DNA from: Streptomyces hayashii
GTDB lineage: Bacteria; Actinomycetota; Actinomycetes; Streptomycetales; Streptomycetaceae
Assembly (NCBI RefSeq): GCF_024539815.1
Contig: NZ_JAHHIU010000125.1
Coordinates: forward strand, 1-41,951
Direction of reading: 5' to 3'
DNA length: 41,951 nt
The notes under the pieces are model-generated. The model was not told the DNA's origin, did not search any database, and saw only the letters and a program-made list of their open reading frames with translations. Every line of letters starts with the position of its first letter. Positions within the stretch are counted from its first letter, which is position 1. Positions 15,955-25,801 of this stretch are shown one piece after another. The translations under genes and the position numbers were made by a program.

Positions 15955-16458
15955 ATGAGCGAAGAGCGCCCCACGCCCGACGCCGCCGGGGAGCCCGCCG
16001 GCGCAGAGGCCACCGCCGGGGAACCGCGCGTGAGCGACGCCGACGCCTGGGCCACCGCCGCCGCCGAGGACCTGGCGGCGGAGAAGGCCCGCCGACGCGC
16101 CGAGCACGGCCCGCAGCAGGGCTCGGCCGCCGACGAGCTGCGCAAGCTCGTCGACGCCGTCAGCGACAAGCTGTCGTCGATCCAGTCCCCGCTGCTCGGG
16201 GCCGTCGCCGGGCCCGCCGCCCAGCAGGCCGTCCGCCAGGTCGTCCAGCAGGCCAAGGCCGCCGTGGAGCCCGTCATCGAGCGCAACCCGGACGTCTTCG
16301 ACCACCTCGCGGCGGCCGGCAGCGAGCTCCTGGCCGCCTACCGCTCGGCGGTCCAGACCCAGGAGCGGCGCTGGACCGCCGGACCGGGCGACCCCCGCGA
16401 CACGGGCCGCGAGGGCGGCGACGGCACCGGTCCCGGCCAGCGCATCGACTTGGACTGA
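15955..16458 (+). CDS. DUF5304 protein upstream of glucokinase
   Basis: The 167-residue hydrophilic protein has an acidic, Ala/Glu-rich start, a helical middle (about residues 60-125) and a disordered Gly/Asp-rich end. It starts at an ATG six bases after CAGGAG. A TAACGT box near 15892-15897 is a possible -10. In Streptomyces the orthologue just before glkA (SCO2127) has been linked experimentally to glucose uptake and glucokinase expression; I state this from memory. The sequence itself shows no catalytic motif. It is 67 bp upstream of glkA in the same direction, so partial co-transcription is likely. Confidence 0.85.
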   Translation: MSEERPTPDAAGEPAGAEATAGEPRVSDADAWATAAAEDLAAEKARRRAEHGPQQGSAADELRKLVDAVSDKLSSIQSPLLGAVAGPAAQQAVRQVVQQAKAAVEPVIERNPDVFDHLAAAGSELLAAYRSAVQTQERRWTAGPGDPRDTGREGGDGTGPGQRIDLD

Positions 16459-16525
16459 AGCCCTCCCGGGGCAGGGCCTCGGGTACGGTTGGCCGTAGCG
16501 GGGCTCGACCGAAACTGAGGGATTC

Positions 16526-17479
16526 ATGGGACTCACCATCGGCGTCGACATCGGCGGCACGAAGATCGCGGCCGGCGTGGTCGATGAGGAAGGCAGCATC
16601 CTGTCGACCCACCAGGTGCCGACCCCGGGCACGCCCGAAGGCATCGTGGACGCCATCGCCGCCGCCGTCGACGGCGCGCGCGTGGGGCACGACATCGTCG
16701 GTGTGGGCATCGGCGCCGCCGGTTACGTCAACCGCCAGCGCTCGACGGTCTATTTCGCGCCCAACATCGACTGGCGCCAGGAGCCGTTGAAGGACGAGGT
16801 CGAAGCCCGGGTCGGTCTGCCCGTCGTCGTGGAGAACGACGCCAACGCCGCCGCGTGGGGCGAGTACAAGTTCGGCGCGGGCAAGGGCCACCGCAACGTC
16901 ATCTGCATCACCCTCGGCACCGGCCTCGGCGGCGGCATCATCATCGGCAACAAGCTGCGCCGCGGCCACTTCGGCGTCGCCGCCGAGTTCGGCCACATCC
17001 GCATGGTGCCGGACGGCCTGCTGTGCGGCTGCGGCTCGCAGGGCTGCTGGGAGCAGTACGCCTCCGGCCGCGCCCTGGTGCGCTACGCCAAGCAGCGCGC
17101 CAACGCCACCCCGGAGAACGCCGAGATCCTGCTCGGCCTCGGCGACGGCAGCCCGGACGGCATCGAGGGCAAGCACATCTCCATGGCCGCCCGTCAGGGC
17201 GACCCGGTCGCGGTCGACTCCTACCGTGAGCTCGCCCGCTGGGCCGGAGCCGGTCTCGCCGACCTCGCGTCCCTCTTCGACCCGTCCGCCTTCATCGTCG
17301 GCGGCGGTCTCTCCGACGAGGGCGAGCTCGTCCTCGACCCGATCCGCAAGTCCTACAAGCGGTGGCTGGTCGGCGGCAACTGGCGTCCGGTGGCCGACGT
17401 CATCGCGGCCCAGCTGGGCAACAAGGCGGGCCTGGTCGGCGCGGCGGACCTGGCGAGAGAGCCCGACCCGATCATGTAG
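16526..17479 (+). CDS. glkA: ROK-family glucokinase
   Basis: The 317-residue enzyme has the phosphate-binding motif VDIGGTK (residues 7-13), VENDANAAAWGE with the catalytic Asp, GTGLGGGII, and the ROK zinc motif CxCGxxGC with Cys167, Cys169 and Cys174. It phosphorylates glucose with ATP to glucose 6-phosphate in the cytoplasm and in Streptomyces is also central to glucose repression. Unlike ROK repressors it has no N-terminal helix-turn-helix, so it acts as kinase or by protein contact. The ATG follows GAGGGA. A TACGGT box at 16481-16486 may provide its own promoter besides read-through from the DUF5304 gene. A strong hairpin follows about 95 bp downstream. Confidence 0.97.
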   Translation: MGLTIGVDIGGTKIAAGVVDEEGSILSTHQVPTPGTPEGIVDAIAAAVDGARVGHDIVGVGIGAAGYVNRQRSTVYFAPNIDWRQEPLKDEVEARVGLPVVVENDANAAAWGEYKFGAGKGHRNVICITLGTGLGGGIIIGNKLRRGHFGVAAEFGHIRMVPDGLLCGCGSQGCWEQYASGRALVRYAKQRANATPENAEILLGLGDGSPDGIEGKHISMAARQGDPVAVDSYRELARWAGAGLADLASLFDPSAFIVGGGLSDEGELVLDPIRKSYKRWLVGGNWRPVADVIAAQLGNKAGLVGAADLAREPDPIM

Positions 17480-17571
17480 CCGTACCGATCGTCGCACCGG
17501 GTCGTCCTGCCGCGCGTCCTGACCGCCGTGCGGCGCGCGCGCCGGTCGTCGCACGGCGTGACAGCGGTAAC

Positions 17572-17595
17572 ACGGGGGCTGCTCGCAGCCCCCGT
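17572..17595 (+). terminator. Terminator after glkA
   Basis: ACGGGGGCTG (17572-17581) and CAGCCCCCGT (17586-17595) form a perfect 10-bp stem with a CTCG loop, followed by TCGCTTTT. It is the best-formed intrinsic terminator in this half of the window. Confidence 0.85.
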
Positions 17596-17640
17596 TCGCT
17601 TTTCCGGACGTAGGGGACGGGGCGGCGTATCTTGATCGCT

Positions 17641-18426
17641 ATGCCGACGACCTCGCCGCTTCCGAACTCCCGCACCGAGCCCGACGGTTCGGCCGTCATC
17701 CGGGTCCTCAGCTACAACGTCCGCTCCCTGCGGGACGACGCCGACGCCCTCGCCCGCGTCATCACCGCCTGCGCCCCCGACCTGGTCCTCCTCCAGGAGT
17801 CGCCGATCTTCTTCCGCTGGCGCAAGAAGCTGGCCCGGCTGGCCGCGGCCGCCGGTCAGGTGATCCTCACCGGCGGCGGGACGGCCGCCGGGCCGGCGAT
17901 CCTCTGCTCACTGCGAGCCACCGTCGAACGCACCGAGGACGTGCTGCTGCCGCTCACCCCGGGGGAGTTCCGGCGCGGTCTCGCCACCGCGGTGGTCCGG
18001 TTCGGGGGCGCCCGCGTGGGCGTCGTCAGCTGTCATCTCGGGCTGACGGCGGCCGAACGCCACGAGCAGGGCGGCATGCTCCTCGACCGGCTGGCCGGCA
18101 TGGGCGTGGAGCACGCGATCGCGGGCGGCGACATCAACGAACGGCCCGACGGACGCACCTTCGGCCGGCTGGCCGCGGCCCTCCAGGACTGCCGCACCGC
18201 GGCGCCCTGGGGGAGCGAGCACACGTTTCCCGCCTCCGGGCCGGACCGCCGCATCGACGGGATCTTCGTCACCAAGGGCGTGCGGGCGCTGGGCTGCGGG
18301 GTGCCCCACGGGCTGCCCGGGGTCACCGACGCCGATCTGCGCGCGGCCACGGACCACCTCCCGGTCCTCGCCGCCCTCAGGGTCCCCGCCGCCTCCCACA
18401 TGCCGCCGCCGGGCGGCGCCGGCTAG
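17641..18426 (+). CDS. Endonuclease/exonuclease/phosphatase family protein
   Basis: The 261-residue protein has the EEP-fold signatures: VLSYNVRSL (Asn), LLQESP (Glu), CHLGLTAAER, GGDINERPDG (Asp/Asn) and the final ATDHLPVLA (Asp-His). These residues bind Mg2+ and attack a phosphodiester. No signal peptide or membrane segment is seen, so it is probably cytoplasmic; substrate may be nucleic acid or a phospholipid-like ester. TATCTT ends seven bases before the ATG, so the mRNA is likely leaderless. Its TAG stop overlaps the stop of the convergent membrane-protein gene in a shared CTAG. Confidence 0.87.
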   Translation: MPTTSPLPNSRTEPDGSAVIRVLSYNVRSLRDDADALARVITACAPDLVLLQESPIFFRWRKKLARLAAAAGQVILTGGGTAAGPAILCSLRATVERTEDVLLPLTPGEFRRGLATAVVRFGGARVGVVSCHLGLTAAERHEQGGMLLDRLAGMGVEHAIAGGDINERPDGRTFGRLAAALQDCRTAAPWGSEHTFPASGPDRRIDGIFVTKGVRALGCGVPHGLPGVTDADLRAATDHLPVLAALRVPAASHMPPPGGAG

Positions 18427-19070
18427 ACGACCGCGCCCCGTCCCGGATCGCCCTCGTCCTCGTCGTCCGTGCGCATCCGCATCACCAGCGTGGCGAAACC
18501 GCCGAGGAAGCCGCCGACGCAGACGGTCGTCAGCCACCACGTCATCTCCCAGCTCAGCAGCACCGCGAGCAGAAGCAGCACCGGTCCGCCGATCACCCCG
18601 AGCCAGGCGAACTTGGCCGTGGTGTCGGCGGCGGGCAGCGGCGGCGGCTCCGGCGGGACGAAGTGACCCTCGTCGTCCCCGTCGTCCCCGTCGAAGGTGC
18701 CCTCGGCGGGCTCGGGCAGCGTGTGGTCGCGCGGGCCGACGCCGGGCGCGAAGGCGACCGAGCTGCCCAGCGGCTTGGCCGGTTTCTTCTCCTCGCCGGG
18801 GTCCTTCACGGGCTCTTCGCCCGCTTTCGTCCCCGCCTCCTCGTCGTTGGCGTCGACCTCCAGGAGCGCCAGGTCCTCCACCGACTTGAACGGCTTGGCG
18901 CCCGGCGGGTCCGGCGGCTCGTCGCCGTACCCGGCGACGATCGCCGCCCACGCGGCGGCCTCGTCGAAGGGCACGTTCTGCTCCTCCGGCTCGTGGCCCC
19001 GGCGGGCGTCCAGGCCCTCCCGCTCGTCCCGGTTCTCCCGGTCCTCGCGGTCGGAGTCGTGCTCAGCCAC
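18423..19070 (-). CDS. Acidic conserved protein with two C-terminal membrane helices
   Basis: The 215-residue protein has a long, very acidic and probably disordered N-terminal part (about residues 1-150, rich in Asp, Glu and Pro). Two hydrophobic helices follow (about 153-172 and 178-197), then a short acidic tail. The start is GTG 19070, whose first eight bases overlap the end of the upstream esterase gene (GTGGCTGA), so translation is probably coupled. I do not recognise a characterised function; it is a conserved Streptomyces membrane protein by its pattern. The acidic region may serve as a cytoplasmic protein-binding arm. Confidence 0.85.
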   Translation of the reverse strand: MAEHDSDREDRENRDEREGLDARRGHEPEEQNVPFDEAAAWAAIVAGYGDEPPDPPGAKPFKSVEDLALLEVDANDEEAGTKAGEEPVKDPGEEKKPAKPLGSSVAFAPGVGPRDHTLPEPAEGTFDGDDGDDEGHFVPPEPPPLPAADTTAKFAWLGVIGGPVLLLLAVLLSWEMTWWLTTVCVGGFLGGFATLVMRMRTDDEDEGDPGRGAVV

Positions 19071-19845
19071 CTACGGCCGTCCCTTCCTTGCCGACACTGG
19101 GCGCGATCCGGGCGATGAACGCGTAGCTCTCCTCGAAGATCCGGTCCGCATCGTGGTCCAACGTTGCCACGTGGTAGCTCTGTTCCAGCAGGATCTCGGT
19201 CACGTCCGTCGACGACACCCGGCTGAGCACCCGGGCCGAGTCGGCGGGCGGCACCACGTGGTCGTGGACGCTGTGCAGAAGCAGCAGCGGCTGGGTGACC
19301 TGCGGCAGTTCGCCGTCGACCAGCCGCAGGAAGGTCCGCAGGGAGTGCGCCGAATGCAGCGGCACCCGGTCGTAGCCGCTCTCCAGGACGCCCTCCCTGG
19401 CGATGTCGCTGGTGATCCCCTTCGTCGTGCGGACGACGTGGCGGGCCACCGGAAGGGCGTACGCGGACAGACCGTGGACCTTGTTCGCGGGGTTGACGAG
19501 GACGACGCCGTCCACCCCTTCTCCGTGCCGGGCGGCCAGCCGCAGGGCCAGCGCGCCGCCCATGGACAGACCGGCCACGAACACCCGCGCGCAACGGCGG
19601 CGCAGAGCGCGCAGCTCGCGGTCCACCTCCGCGTACCAGTCCTGCCAGCCGGTGAGCGCCATGTCCTCCCAGCGCGTGCCGTGACCCGGCAGCAGCGGCA
19701 GCGAGACGGTCAGACCCTGACCGGCCAGGTGCTGCGCCCAGGGGCGCAGCGACTGCGGGGATCCGGTGAAGCCGTGACAGAGGAGCACTGCGACCTCCCC
19801 GCCCTCATGGCGGTACGGCTCGGCTCCAGGAAGGACCGGCACCAT
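19063..19845 (-). CDS. Alpha/beta-hydrolase, carboxylesterase/monoacylglycerol-lipase type
   Basis: The 260-residue enzyme has LLCHGFTGSP (oxyanion region), the nucleophile elbow GLSMGG (Ser about 93), an acid in HSVHDHVVPP and the catalytic His in SYHVATLDHD. This order and length fit Est30-like carboxylesterases that act on short or medium acyl esters in the cytoplasm. The ATG is five bases after AGGAG. It is the first gene of a two-gene unit with the acidic membrane protein and is divergent from the acyltransferase gene, with 142 bp between them. The natural substrate is unknown. Confidence 0.9.
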   Translation of the reverse strand: MVPVLPGAEPYRHEGGEVAVLLCHGFTGSPQSLRPWAQHLAGQGLTVSLPLLPGHGTRWEDMALTGWQDWYAEVDRELRALRRRCARVFVAGLSMGGALALRLAARHGEGVDGVVLVNPANKVHGLSAYALPVARHVVRTTKGITSDIAREGVLESGYDRVPLHSAHSLRTFLRLVDGELPQVTQPLLLLHSVHDHVVPPADSARVLSRVSSTDVTEILLEQSYHVATLDHDADRIFEESYAFIARIAPSVGKEGTAVGG

Positions 19846-19987
19846 CGGTCTCCTGTCTTCGTCTGTTCTGCATGGGAGGGATGTGTGCTTCACCGTACGC
19901 GACCCCACTGACACCGACCAGGGTCGCCGGAGCCTTTGCCGCCACTGGCGGGTTAAGGTCTGTGCGACACAAACAGGAGGCACTCGC

Positions 19988-20761
19988 TTGTTGTACGGCG
20001 CGATGAAGGTCGCTATCGGGGGACCGTTGAAGGTCACCTTCAGGCCCTGGGTGGAAGGCCTCGAAAACATCCCCGACGAAGGCCCCGCGATCCTGGCGAG
20101 CAACCACCTGTCCTTCTCGGACTCGTTCTTCCTGCCCGCGGTGCTCGACCGCAAGGTCACCTTCATCGCGAAGGCCGAGTACTTCACCACGCCCGGGGTG
20201 AAGGGCCGGCTGACGGCGGCCTTCTTCAAGGGCGTCGGGCAGCTCCCGGTGGACCGCTCCGGCGGTCGCGGCGCCGGCGAGGCCGCGATCAGGAGCGGCA
20301 TGGACGTGCTGGAGCGCGGTGAGCTGTTCGGCATCTACCCGGAGGGCACGCGCTCGCCCGACGGCCGGCTCTACCGCGGCAAGCCGGGCGGCCTCGCGCG
20401 CGTGGCGCTCGCCTCCGGCGCGCCCGTGATCCCGGTCGCCATGATCGACACGGAGAAGATCCAGCCGCCCGGGAAGGTCCTCCCGAAGATCATGCGGCCC
20501 GGCATCCGCATCGGAAGGCCGCTGGACTTCAGCCGCTACCAGGGCATGGACCACGACCGCTTCGTGCTGCGCGCGGTGACCGACGAGGTCATGTACGAGA
20601 TCATGAAGCTTTCCGGCCAGGAGTACGTCGACATGTACGCGACCGCCGCCAAGCGGCAGATCGCGGAGGCGGCGAAGGCCGAGAAGGAAGCGGAGAAGGC
20701 CGCGAAGGCGGCTCTCGCGCAAGCCGAGAAGGACCAGGCGAAGAAGGACGAAGAGCAGTAG
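19988..20761 (+). CDS. 1-acylglycerol-3-phosphate acyltransferase-like (PlsC) protein
   Basis: The 257-residue protein has the PlsC motifs NHLSFSDSFF (HX4D), GQLPVDRSGG, YPEGTRSPDG and VIPVAMID in order. PlsC-type enzymes transfer an acyl chain to lysophosphatidate at the membrane; the mycobacterial relative is Rv2182c. The last 50 residues are an Ala/Lys/Glu-rich helix, probably a coiled coil. The start is the first of two adjacent TTG codons (19988), seven bases after CAGGAGG; 19991 is equally possible. A TAAGGT box at 19954-19959 is a candidate -10. The sensor kinase gene follows after 23 bp, so the three genes may be co-transcribed. Confidence 0.9.
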   Translation: MLYGAMKVAIGGPLKVTFRPWVEGLENIPDEGPAILASNHLSFSDSFFLPAVLDRKVTFIAKAEYFTTPGVKGRLTAAFFKGVGQLPVDRSGGRGAGEAAIRSGMDVLERGELFGIYPEGTRSPDGRLYRGKPGGLARVALASGAPVIPVAMIDTEKIQPPGKVLPKIMRPGIRIGRPLDFSRYQGMDHDRFVLRAVTDEVMYEIMKLSGQEYVDMYATAAKRQIAEAAKAEKEAEKAAKAALAQAEKDQAKKDEEQ

Positions 20762-20784
20762 TCAGCAGTCCGGGGGGCGGGCGG

Positions 20785-22023
20785 ATGGCCAAGCGCGAGA
20801 AAGTGCTGAGGATGTCGGTGGAGCTGCCGCTGTGGCGTGCGCTCGCCGGCTACCGGGTGCTCACCATGCTCTACGCGGTGGGCTTCTTCGCCACCGCCTA
20901 CGACGGGTTCGCGCGCCCCTGGGTCGCCGTCGTCTACTACTGCGTCCTGTTCGTGTGGACCGTGGCCACCCTGCCCAAGGTCGCGAACGCGGCGAGCTGC
21001 ACCAAGCGCTTCCTCGCCGCCGACCTGACCGTCGCGCTGACCGGCATCATGCTCACGACCGTCGCGGACAGCCACGCCCGCATCCAGTCGGGCGGACCCA
21101 CGCTGCCGTCGATATGGACCGCCGGCTCCGTTCTGGCGTTCGCCATCAAGGGCGGCTGGCGCTGGGCGGCGTTCGCGTCCACGGCCGTCGCCGTGACCAA
21201 CCTGGTCGAACGGGGCACGCCGGCCCGTGACACCGTGCACAACGTCGTCCTCGTGTGGGTCGCCTCCATCGCCATCGGCTACGTCGTCGAGGTCGCCCGA
21301 GCCTCCGAGCGCACCCTCGCCCGCGCCCTGGAGATCGAGGCGGCGACCCGGGAGCGGGAGCGCCTCGCCCGGGACATCCACGACAGCGTGCTGCAGGTGC
21401 TGGCCATGGTGCAGCGGCGCGGCGCGGTCATCGGCGGCGAGGCGGCCGAGCTGGGCCGGATGGCCGGCGAACAGGAGGTCGCGCTGCGCACGCTGGTCTC
21501 CCGCGGGCTCGTGCCGATCTCCCGGGTCTCCCGGGACGCGGCCGACGGCGCCCTCGTCCACGCCGTCGACGAACCCGATCCGGGGCCGGCCGAGCGGGAC
21601 GGCCCCCTCGACCTGCGCGCGCTGCTCGCCCCCTTCGCCGCCGCGCGCGTCGACCTCGCCGAGCCCGGCGCGCCGGTCCTGCTGCCGGCGCCCGCCGCGC
21701 GGGAACTGGCGGCGGCGGTCGGGGCCGCCCTGGACAACGTGCGCAGACACGTCGGCGACGACGCCCGCGCCTGGATCCTCGTCGAGGACGAGCCCGACGC
21801 GGTGATCGTCACCGTGCGGGACGACGGGCCGGGCATCCCGGAGGGGCGGCTGGCGCAGGCCGAGGGCGAAGGGCGGCTCGGTGTGGCCCAGTCGATCCGC
21901 GGCCGGCTGCGTGACCTCGGCGGCGGCGCCGAGCTGATCTCGACGCCGGGGCAGGGCACGGAGGTCGAACTGACGGTGCCGAAGGAGAAGAACGTGCAGC
22001 GGGGGAAGGCGGGATCACGATGA
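20785..22023 (+). CDS. Sensor histidine kinase (MacS-like, HisKA_3)
   Basis: The 412-residue protein begins with about five membrane helices (residues about 20-165) forming a sensor of the DUF5931 type. The dimerisation/phosphoacceptor helix ERERLARDIHDSVLQVL follows, with His199, then an ATPase domain with ALDNVRRH (N-box), DDGPGIPE (G1) and GVAQSIRGRL and GQGTEV (G2 region). This is a NarL-group kinase. The stop overlaps the response regulator start by four bases (ATGA), indicating a translationally coupled pair. The signal is unknown; a membrane-embedded sensor and the adjoining lipid acyltransferase gene suggest envelope or membrane cues, as inference only. Confidence 0.93.
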   Translation: MAKREKVLRMSVELPLWRALAGYRVLTMLYAVGFFATAYDGFARPWVAVVYYCVLFVWTVATLPKVANAASCTKRFLAADLTVALTGIMLTTVADSHARIQSGGPTLPSIWTAGSVLAFAIKGGWRWAAFASTAVAVTNLVERGTPARDTVHNVVLVWVASIAIGYVVEVARASERTLARALEIEAATRERERLARDIHDSVLQVLAMVQRRGAVIGGEAAELGRMAGEQEVALRTLVSRGLVPISRVSRDAADGALVHAVDEPDPGPAERDGPLDLRALLAPFAAARVDLAEPGAPVLLPAPAARELAAAVGAALDNVRRHVGDDARAWILVEDEPDAVIVTVRDDGPGIPEGRLAQAEGEGRLGVAQSIRGRLRDLGGGAELISTPGQGTEVELTVPKEKNVQRGKAGSR

Positions 22024-22697
22024 GCGGGCGACAGGATCCGATCAGGGTCATGGTGGTCGACGACCACCCCATGTGGCGCGACGCGGTCGCCCGGGACCTG
22101 GCGGAGGCGGGCCTGGACGTGGTCGCCACCGCCGGCGACGGCGAGCAGGCGGTGCGCCGCGCCAAGGCCACCGCGCCCGACGTCCTGGTGCTGGACCTGA
22201 ACCTGCCGGCGAAGCCGGGCGTCCAGGTGTGCAAGGAGGTCGTCGCCGCCGACCCGGCCCTGCGGGTGCTCGTGCTGTCGGCGAGCGGCGAGCACGCCGA
22301 CGTGCTGGAGGCGGTGAAGTCCGGCGCGACCGGCTATCTGCTGAAGTCGGCGTCCACGGAGGAACTGCTGGACGCGGTGCGCCGTACGGCCGTCGGCGAC
22401 CCGGTGTTCACGCCCGGGCTGGCCGGACTGGTCCTGGGCGAGTACCGGCGGCTGGCCTCCGACCCCGGGCCGGCCACCGGCGGCGACGAGCCGAACGCGC
22501 CCCGGCTGACCGACCGGGAGACCGAGGTGCTGCGCCTGGTCGCCAAGGGCCTGAGCTACAAGCAGATCGCCGAACGCCTCGTCATCTCCCACCGCACGGT
22601 GCAGAACCACGTCCAGAACACCCTCGGCAAGCTCCAGTTGCACAACAGGGTCGAACTGGTGCGATACGCCATTGAGCGAGGTCTCGACGACGAGTGA
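22020..22697 (+). CDS. NarL/FixJ-family response regulator
   Basis: The 225-residue protein has a receiver domain with VVDDHPMWRDA, phospho-acceptor Asp59 in LVLDLNLP, the Ser/Thr switch region LVLSAS and Lys in YLLKSA. A LuxR-type helix-turn-helix lies at about 160-215 (LTDRETEVLRLVAKGLSYKQIA in pattern, and HRTVQNHVQNTL). It should bind DNA as a phosphorylated dimer. It overlaps the kinase gene and lies 53 bp before the phosphofructokinase gene on the same strand. Confidence 0.95.
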   Translation: MSGRQDPIRVMVVDDHPMWRDAVARDLAEAGLDVVATAGDGEQAVRRAKATAPDVLVLDLNLPAKPGVQVCKEVVAADPALRVLVLSASGEHADVLEAVKSGATGYLLKSASTEELLDAVRRTAVGDPVFTPGLAGLVLGEYRRLASDPGPATGGDEPNAPRLTDRETEVLRLVAKGLSYKQIAERLVISHRTVQNHVQNTLGKLQLHNRVELVRYAIERGLDDE

Positions 22698-22750
22698 GGG
22701 ACGAGCGACACTGACCCCTCGTCAGGCAGTAACGGCGAAGGGACTCGTCC

Positions 22751-23779
<1,029 letters not shown>

Positions 23780-23783
23780 GCCG

Positions 23784-25664
23784 CTACGAGCGCAGCCGCG
23801 TGGCGTGGAGGCGGGCGACAGCCTCCCGCACCACGGCCGCGCCGTTCAGCGTCAGCACCGACTCCGGATGGAACTGCACCCCGCCGAACCCGGGCCCCCG
23901 CACGGCGTGCACCTCCCCGTTCGAAGCCCGGCTCACCTCCACCCCGCGCGCCGCGAGCCGGCGCGCGTCCTCGTCGTCGCAGCGCGCCACGAAGCTGTTG
24001 TAGAAGCCGACGGTCTCGGCCCGTCCGAACAGGTCGATCACCGTCTGCGCCCCCTGGTGGGGCACCTCCTTGCGGACGATGTCCAGCCCCAGCCCGGCCG
24101 CGATCAGCTCGTGCCCGAGGCAGACGCCGAGCACCCCGTGCCGGTGCTCACGCAGCAGCCGGGCGGTGAGCTCCCGCAGGAACCGCATCTTCGGGTCGTC
24201 CGGGTCGGACGGGTCGCCGGGGCCGGGCCCCAGCACCACCGGCCCCGCGTGCGCGCCCACCGCCTCCGCGAGTCCGTCCTCGTCGTAGCGCCGCACGCTC
24301 ACGTCGAGGCCGCTGGAGCGCAGCACGTGCCCGAGCATCGCCGTGAAGGTGTCCTCGGCGTCGACGACGAGCGCGTGCCCGGTCAGCTCCCCGGTCCGCT
24401 CCTGCATCCGCAGCCAGAACGGGGCCAGCGACGCCCGCCGCCCGTCGAGCGCGGCCCGCACCCTCGGGTCGTCGGCGAGCCGCGGCAGTGCCTCCCCCTC
24501 GCGCCGCGAGGTCCCCGCGCGCACCCCCAGCGCCGCCAGCACCCCCGCGGCCTTGGCATGCGTCTCCGCCACCTCGCCCGCCGGGTCCGACCCCCGCACC
24601 AGCGTCGCCCCGACCGGCACCCGCAGCCTTCCGGCCGCGTCGATGTCGGCGGTGCGGATGAGGATGGGGGAGTCGAGGGTCTGCGCCCCGCCCGAGTCCC
24701 GTCCCAGCAGGGCCAGCGCTCCCGCGTAGTACGCCCGCCCCACGCCGTCCGGCCCGACGGGCTCGTGGCGCTCGATGACCCGGCAGGCGTTCTGCACCGG
24801 CGAGCCGGTCACGGTCGCAGCGAACATGGTCTCCTTGAGCACCTCCCGCACGTCCAGCGAGGACTTCCCGCGCAGTTCGTACTCGGTGTGCGCGAGGTGC
24901 GCCATCTCCTTCAGCCGCGGCCCGACCACCACCCCGCCCATGTCGCCGACGGTGCACATCATCTTGAGTTCCTCGTCGACGACCATCGAGAGCTCCTCGA
25001 TCTCCTTGCCGTCGGCGAGGAAGTCCAGCAGGCGCTCGGGCGTCGGCCCCCCGGCGGGATACCGGTAGGTCCCGCTGATCGGGTTCATCACGACCGTGCC
25101 GCCGGACATCCGCACGTGCACCTCGGGGCTGGCCCCCACCAGGGTCCGGTCCCCGGTGTGCACGACGAAGGTCCAGTACGCGCCGCGCTCGCCCTCCAGG
25201 AGCCGCCGGAACAGGGCCAGGGCGTCGGCCCGGGAGAAGCCGGGGATCTCGCCCCGGTACGTCCGCCGGATCACGAAGTTGGCGCCCTCGCCCCGGCCGA
25301 TCTCGTCCCGCAGTACTCGCCCGACGATCCGCGCGTACTCCTCGTCGTCCACGTCGAAGCCGCCGTCCTCGACGCCCACCGGGTGCGCCGGAAGCTGGTC
25401 GAGCACCGTGGAGAGCGGGATCTCGTGCCGCTCCTCGGGGGTCAGCACGGCCAGCGGGGTGCCGTCGTCGCGCACCTCGAAGCCGCGTTCGCGGATCTGC
25501 CGGAAGGGGACGAGCGCCAGCGCCTCGTCGGGGAGATCGGCCAGCCGGTCGTGGACGGTGACGGGGCCGAGGAGCAGTTCCACGAGGTTCTCGTCGCGGC
25601 CCGGCGTGCGGCGGCGCAGCAGGGCGAACGGGCGGGGGTCGGTCAGCAGGTCGAGGAGATGCAT
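23784..25664 (-). CDS. trpEG: Fused anthranilate synthase TrpE-TrpG
   Basis: The 626-residue protein joins a chorismate-binding component I (about residues 1-425) to a class I glutamine amidotransferase (about 432-620). Component I shows NPISGTYRYP, MVVDEELKMMCTVG and FAATVTGSPVQNACRVIE. The amidotransferase has the nucleophile Cys515 in GVCLGHE and FHPES for the His-Glu pair. The product is anthranilate from chorismate and glutamine, the first step to tryptophan. The fold and fusion also resemble PhzE (ADIC synthase). The tryptophan leader peptide and attenuator directly upstream argue for a tryptophan role. The ATG lies nine bases after AAGGA. A similar trpEG with attenuator is known from S. 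venezuelae (from memory). Confidence 0.93.
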   Translation of the reverse strand: MHLLDLLTDPRPFALLRRRTPGRDENLVELLLGPVTVHDRLADLPDEALALVPFRQIRERGFEVRDDGTPLAVLTPEERHEIPLSTVLDQLPAHPVGVEDGGFDVDDEEYARIVGRVLRDEIGRGEGANFVIRRTYRGEIPGFSRADALALFRRLLEGERGAYWTFVVHTGDRTLVGASPEVHVRMSGGTVVMNPISGTYRYPAGGPTPERLLDFLADGKEIEELSMVVDEELKMMCTVGDMGGVVVGPRLKEMAHLAHTEYELRGKSSLDVREVLKETMFAATVTGSPVQNACRVIERHEPVGPDGVGRAYYAGALALLGRDSGGAQTLDSPILIRTADIDAAGRLRVPVGATLVRGSDPAGEVAETHAKAAGVLAALGVRAGTSRREGEALPRLADDPRVRAALDGRRASLAPFWLRMQERTGELTGHALVVDAEDTFTAMLGHVLRSSGLDVSVRRYDEDGLAEAVGAHAGPVVLGPGPGDPSDPDDPKMRFLRELTARLLREHRHGVLGVCLGHELIAAGLGLDIVRKEVPHQGAQTVIDLFGRAETVGFYNSFVARCDDEDARRLAARGVEVSRASNGEVHAVRGPGFGGVQFHPESVLTLNGAAVVREAVARLHATRLRS

Positions 25665-25685
25665 GGGGCTGGTCCTTCTCGCTGG

Positions 25686-25720
25686 GAGCTGCCGAGAGCT
25701 GTCAGGAGCTCTCCGGAGCT
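25686..25720 (-). repeat. Four GAGCT cores at exact 10-bp spacing
   Basis: On the forward strand GAGCT begins at 25686, 25696, 25706 and 25716, inside 10-bp units of the pattern GGAGCTGTCG. They lie between the attenuator and the trpEG start codon. The helical phasing is exact; function is unknown. Confidence 0.7.
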
Positions 25721-25752
25721 GTCGGGAGAGGGACGGCCGGGCCCGGAAACGC

Positions 25753-25780
25753 CGAAGGCCGCCCCCCGGGGCGGCCTTCG
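25753..25780 (-). terminator. trp attenuator terminator
   Basis: Read on the reverse strand, CGAAGGCCGCC and GGCGGCCTTCG form a perfect 11-bp stem around a six-base loop; two more pairs are possible. It lies 22 bp after the stop of the leader peptide. The end of the leader coding region (CCGGCGGCC) is complementary to GGCCGCC in the 5' arm and could act as antiterminator. Confidence 0.8.
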
Positions 25781-25801
25781 CGATGTCGTGGGTACGCGCA
25801 G

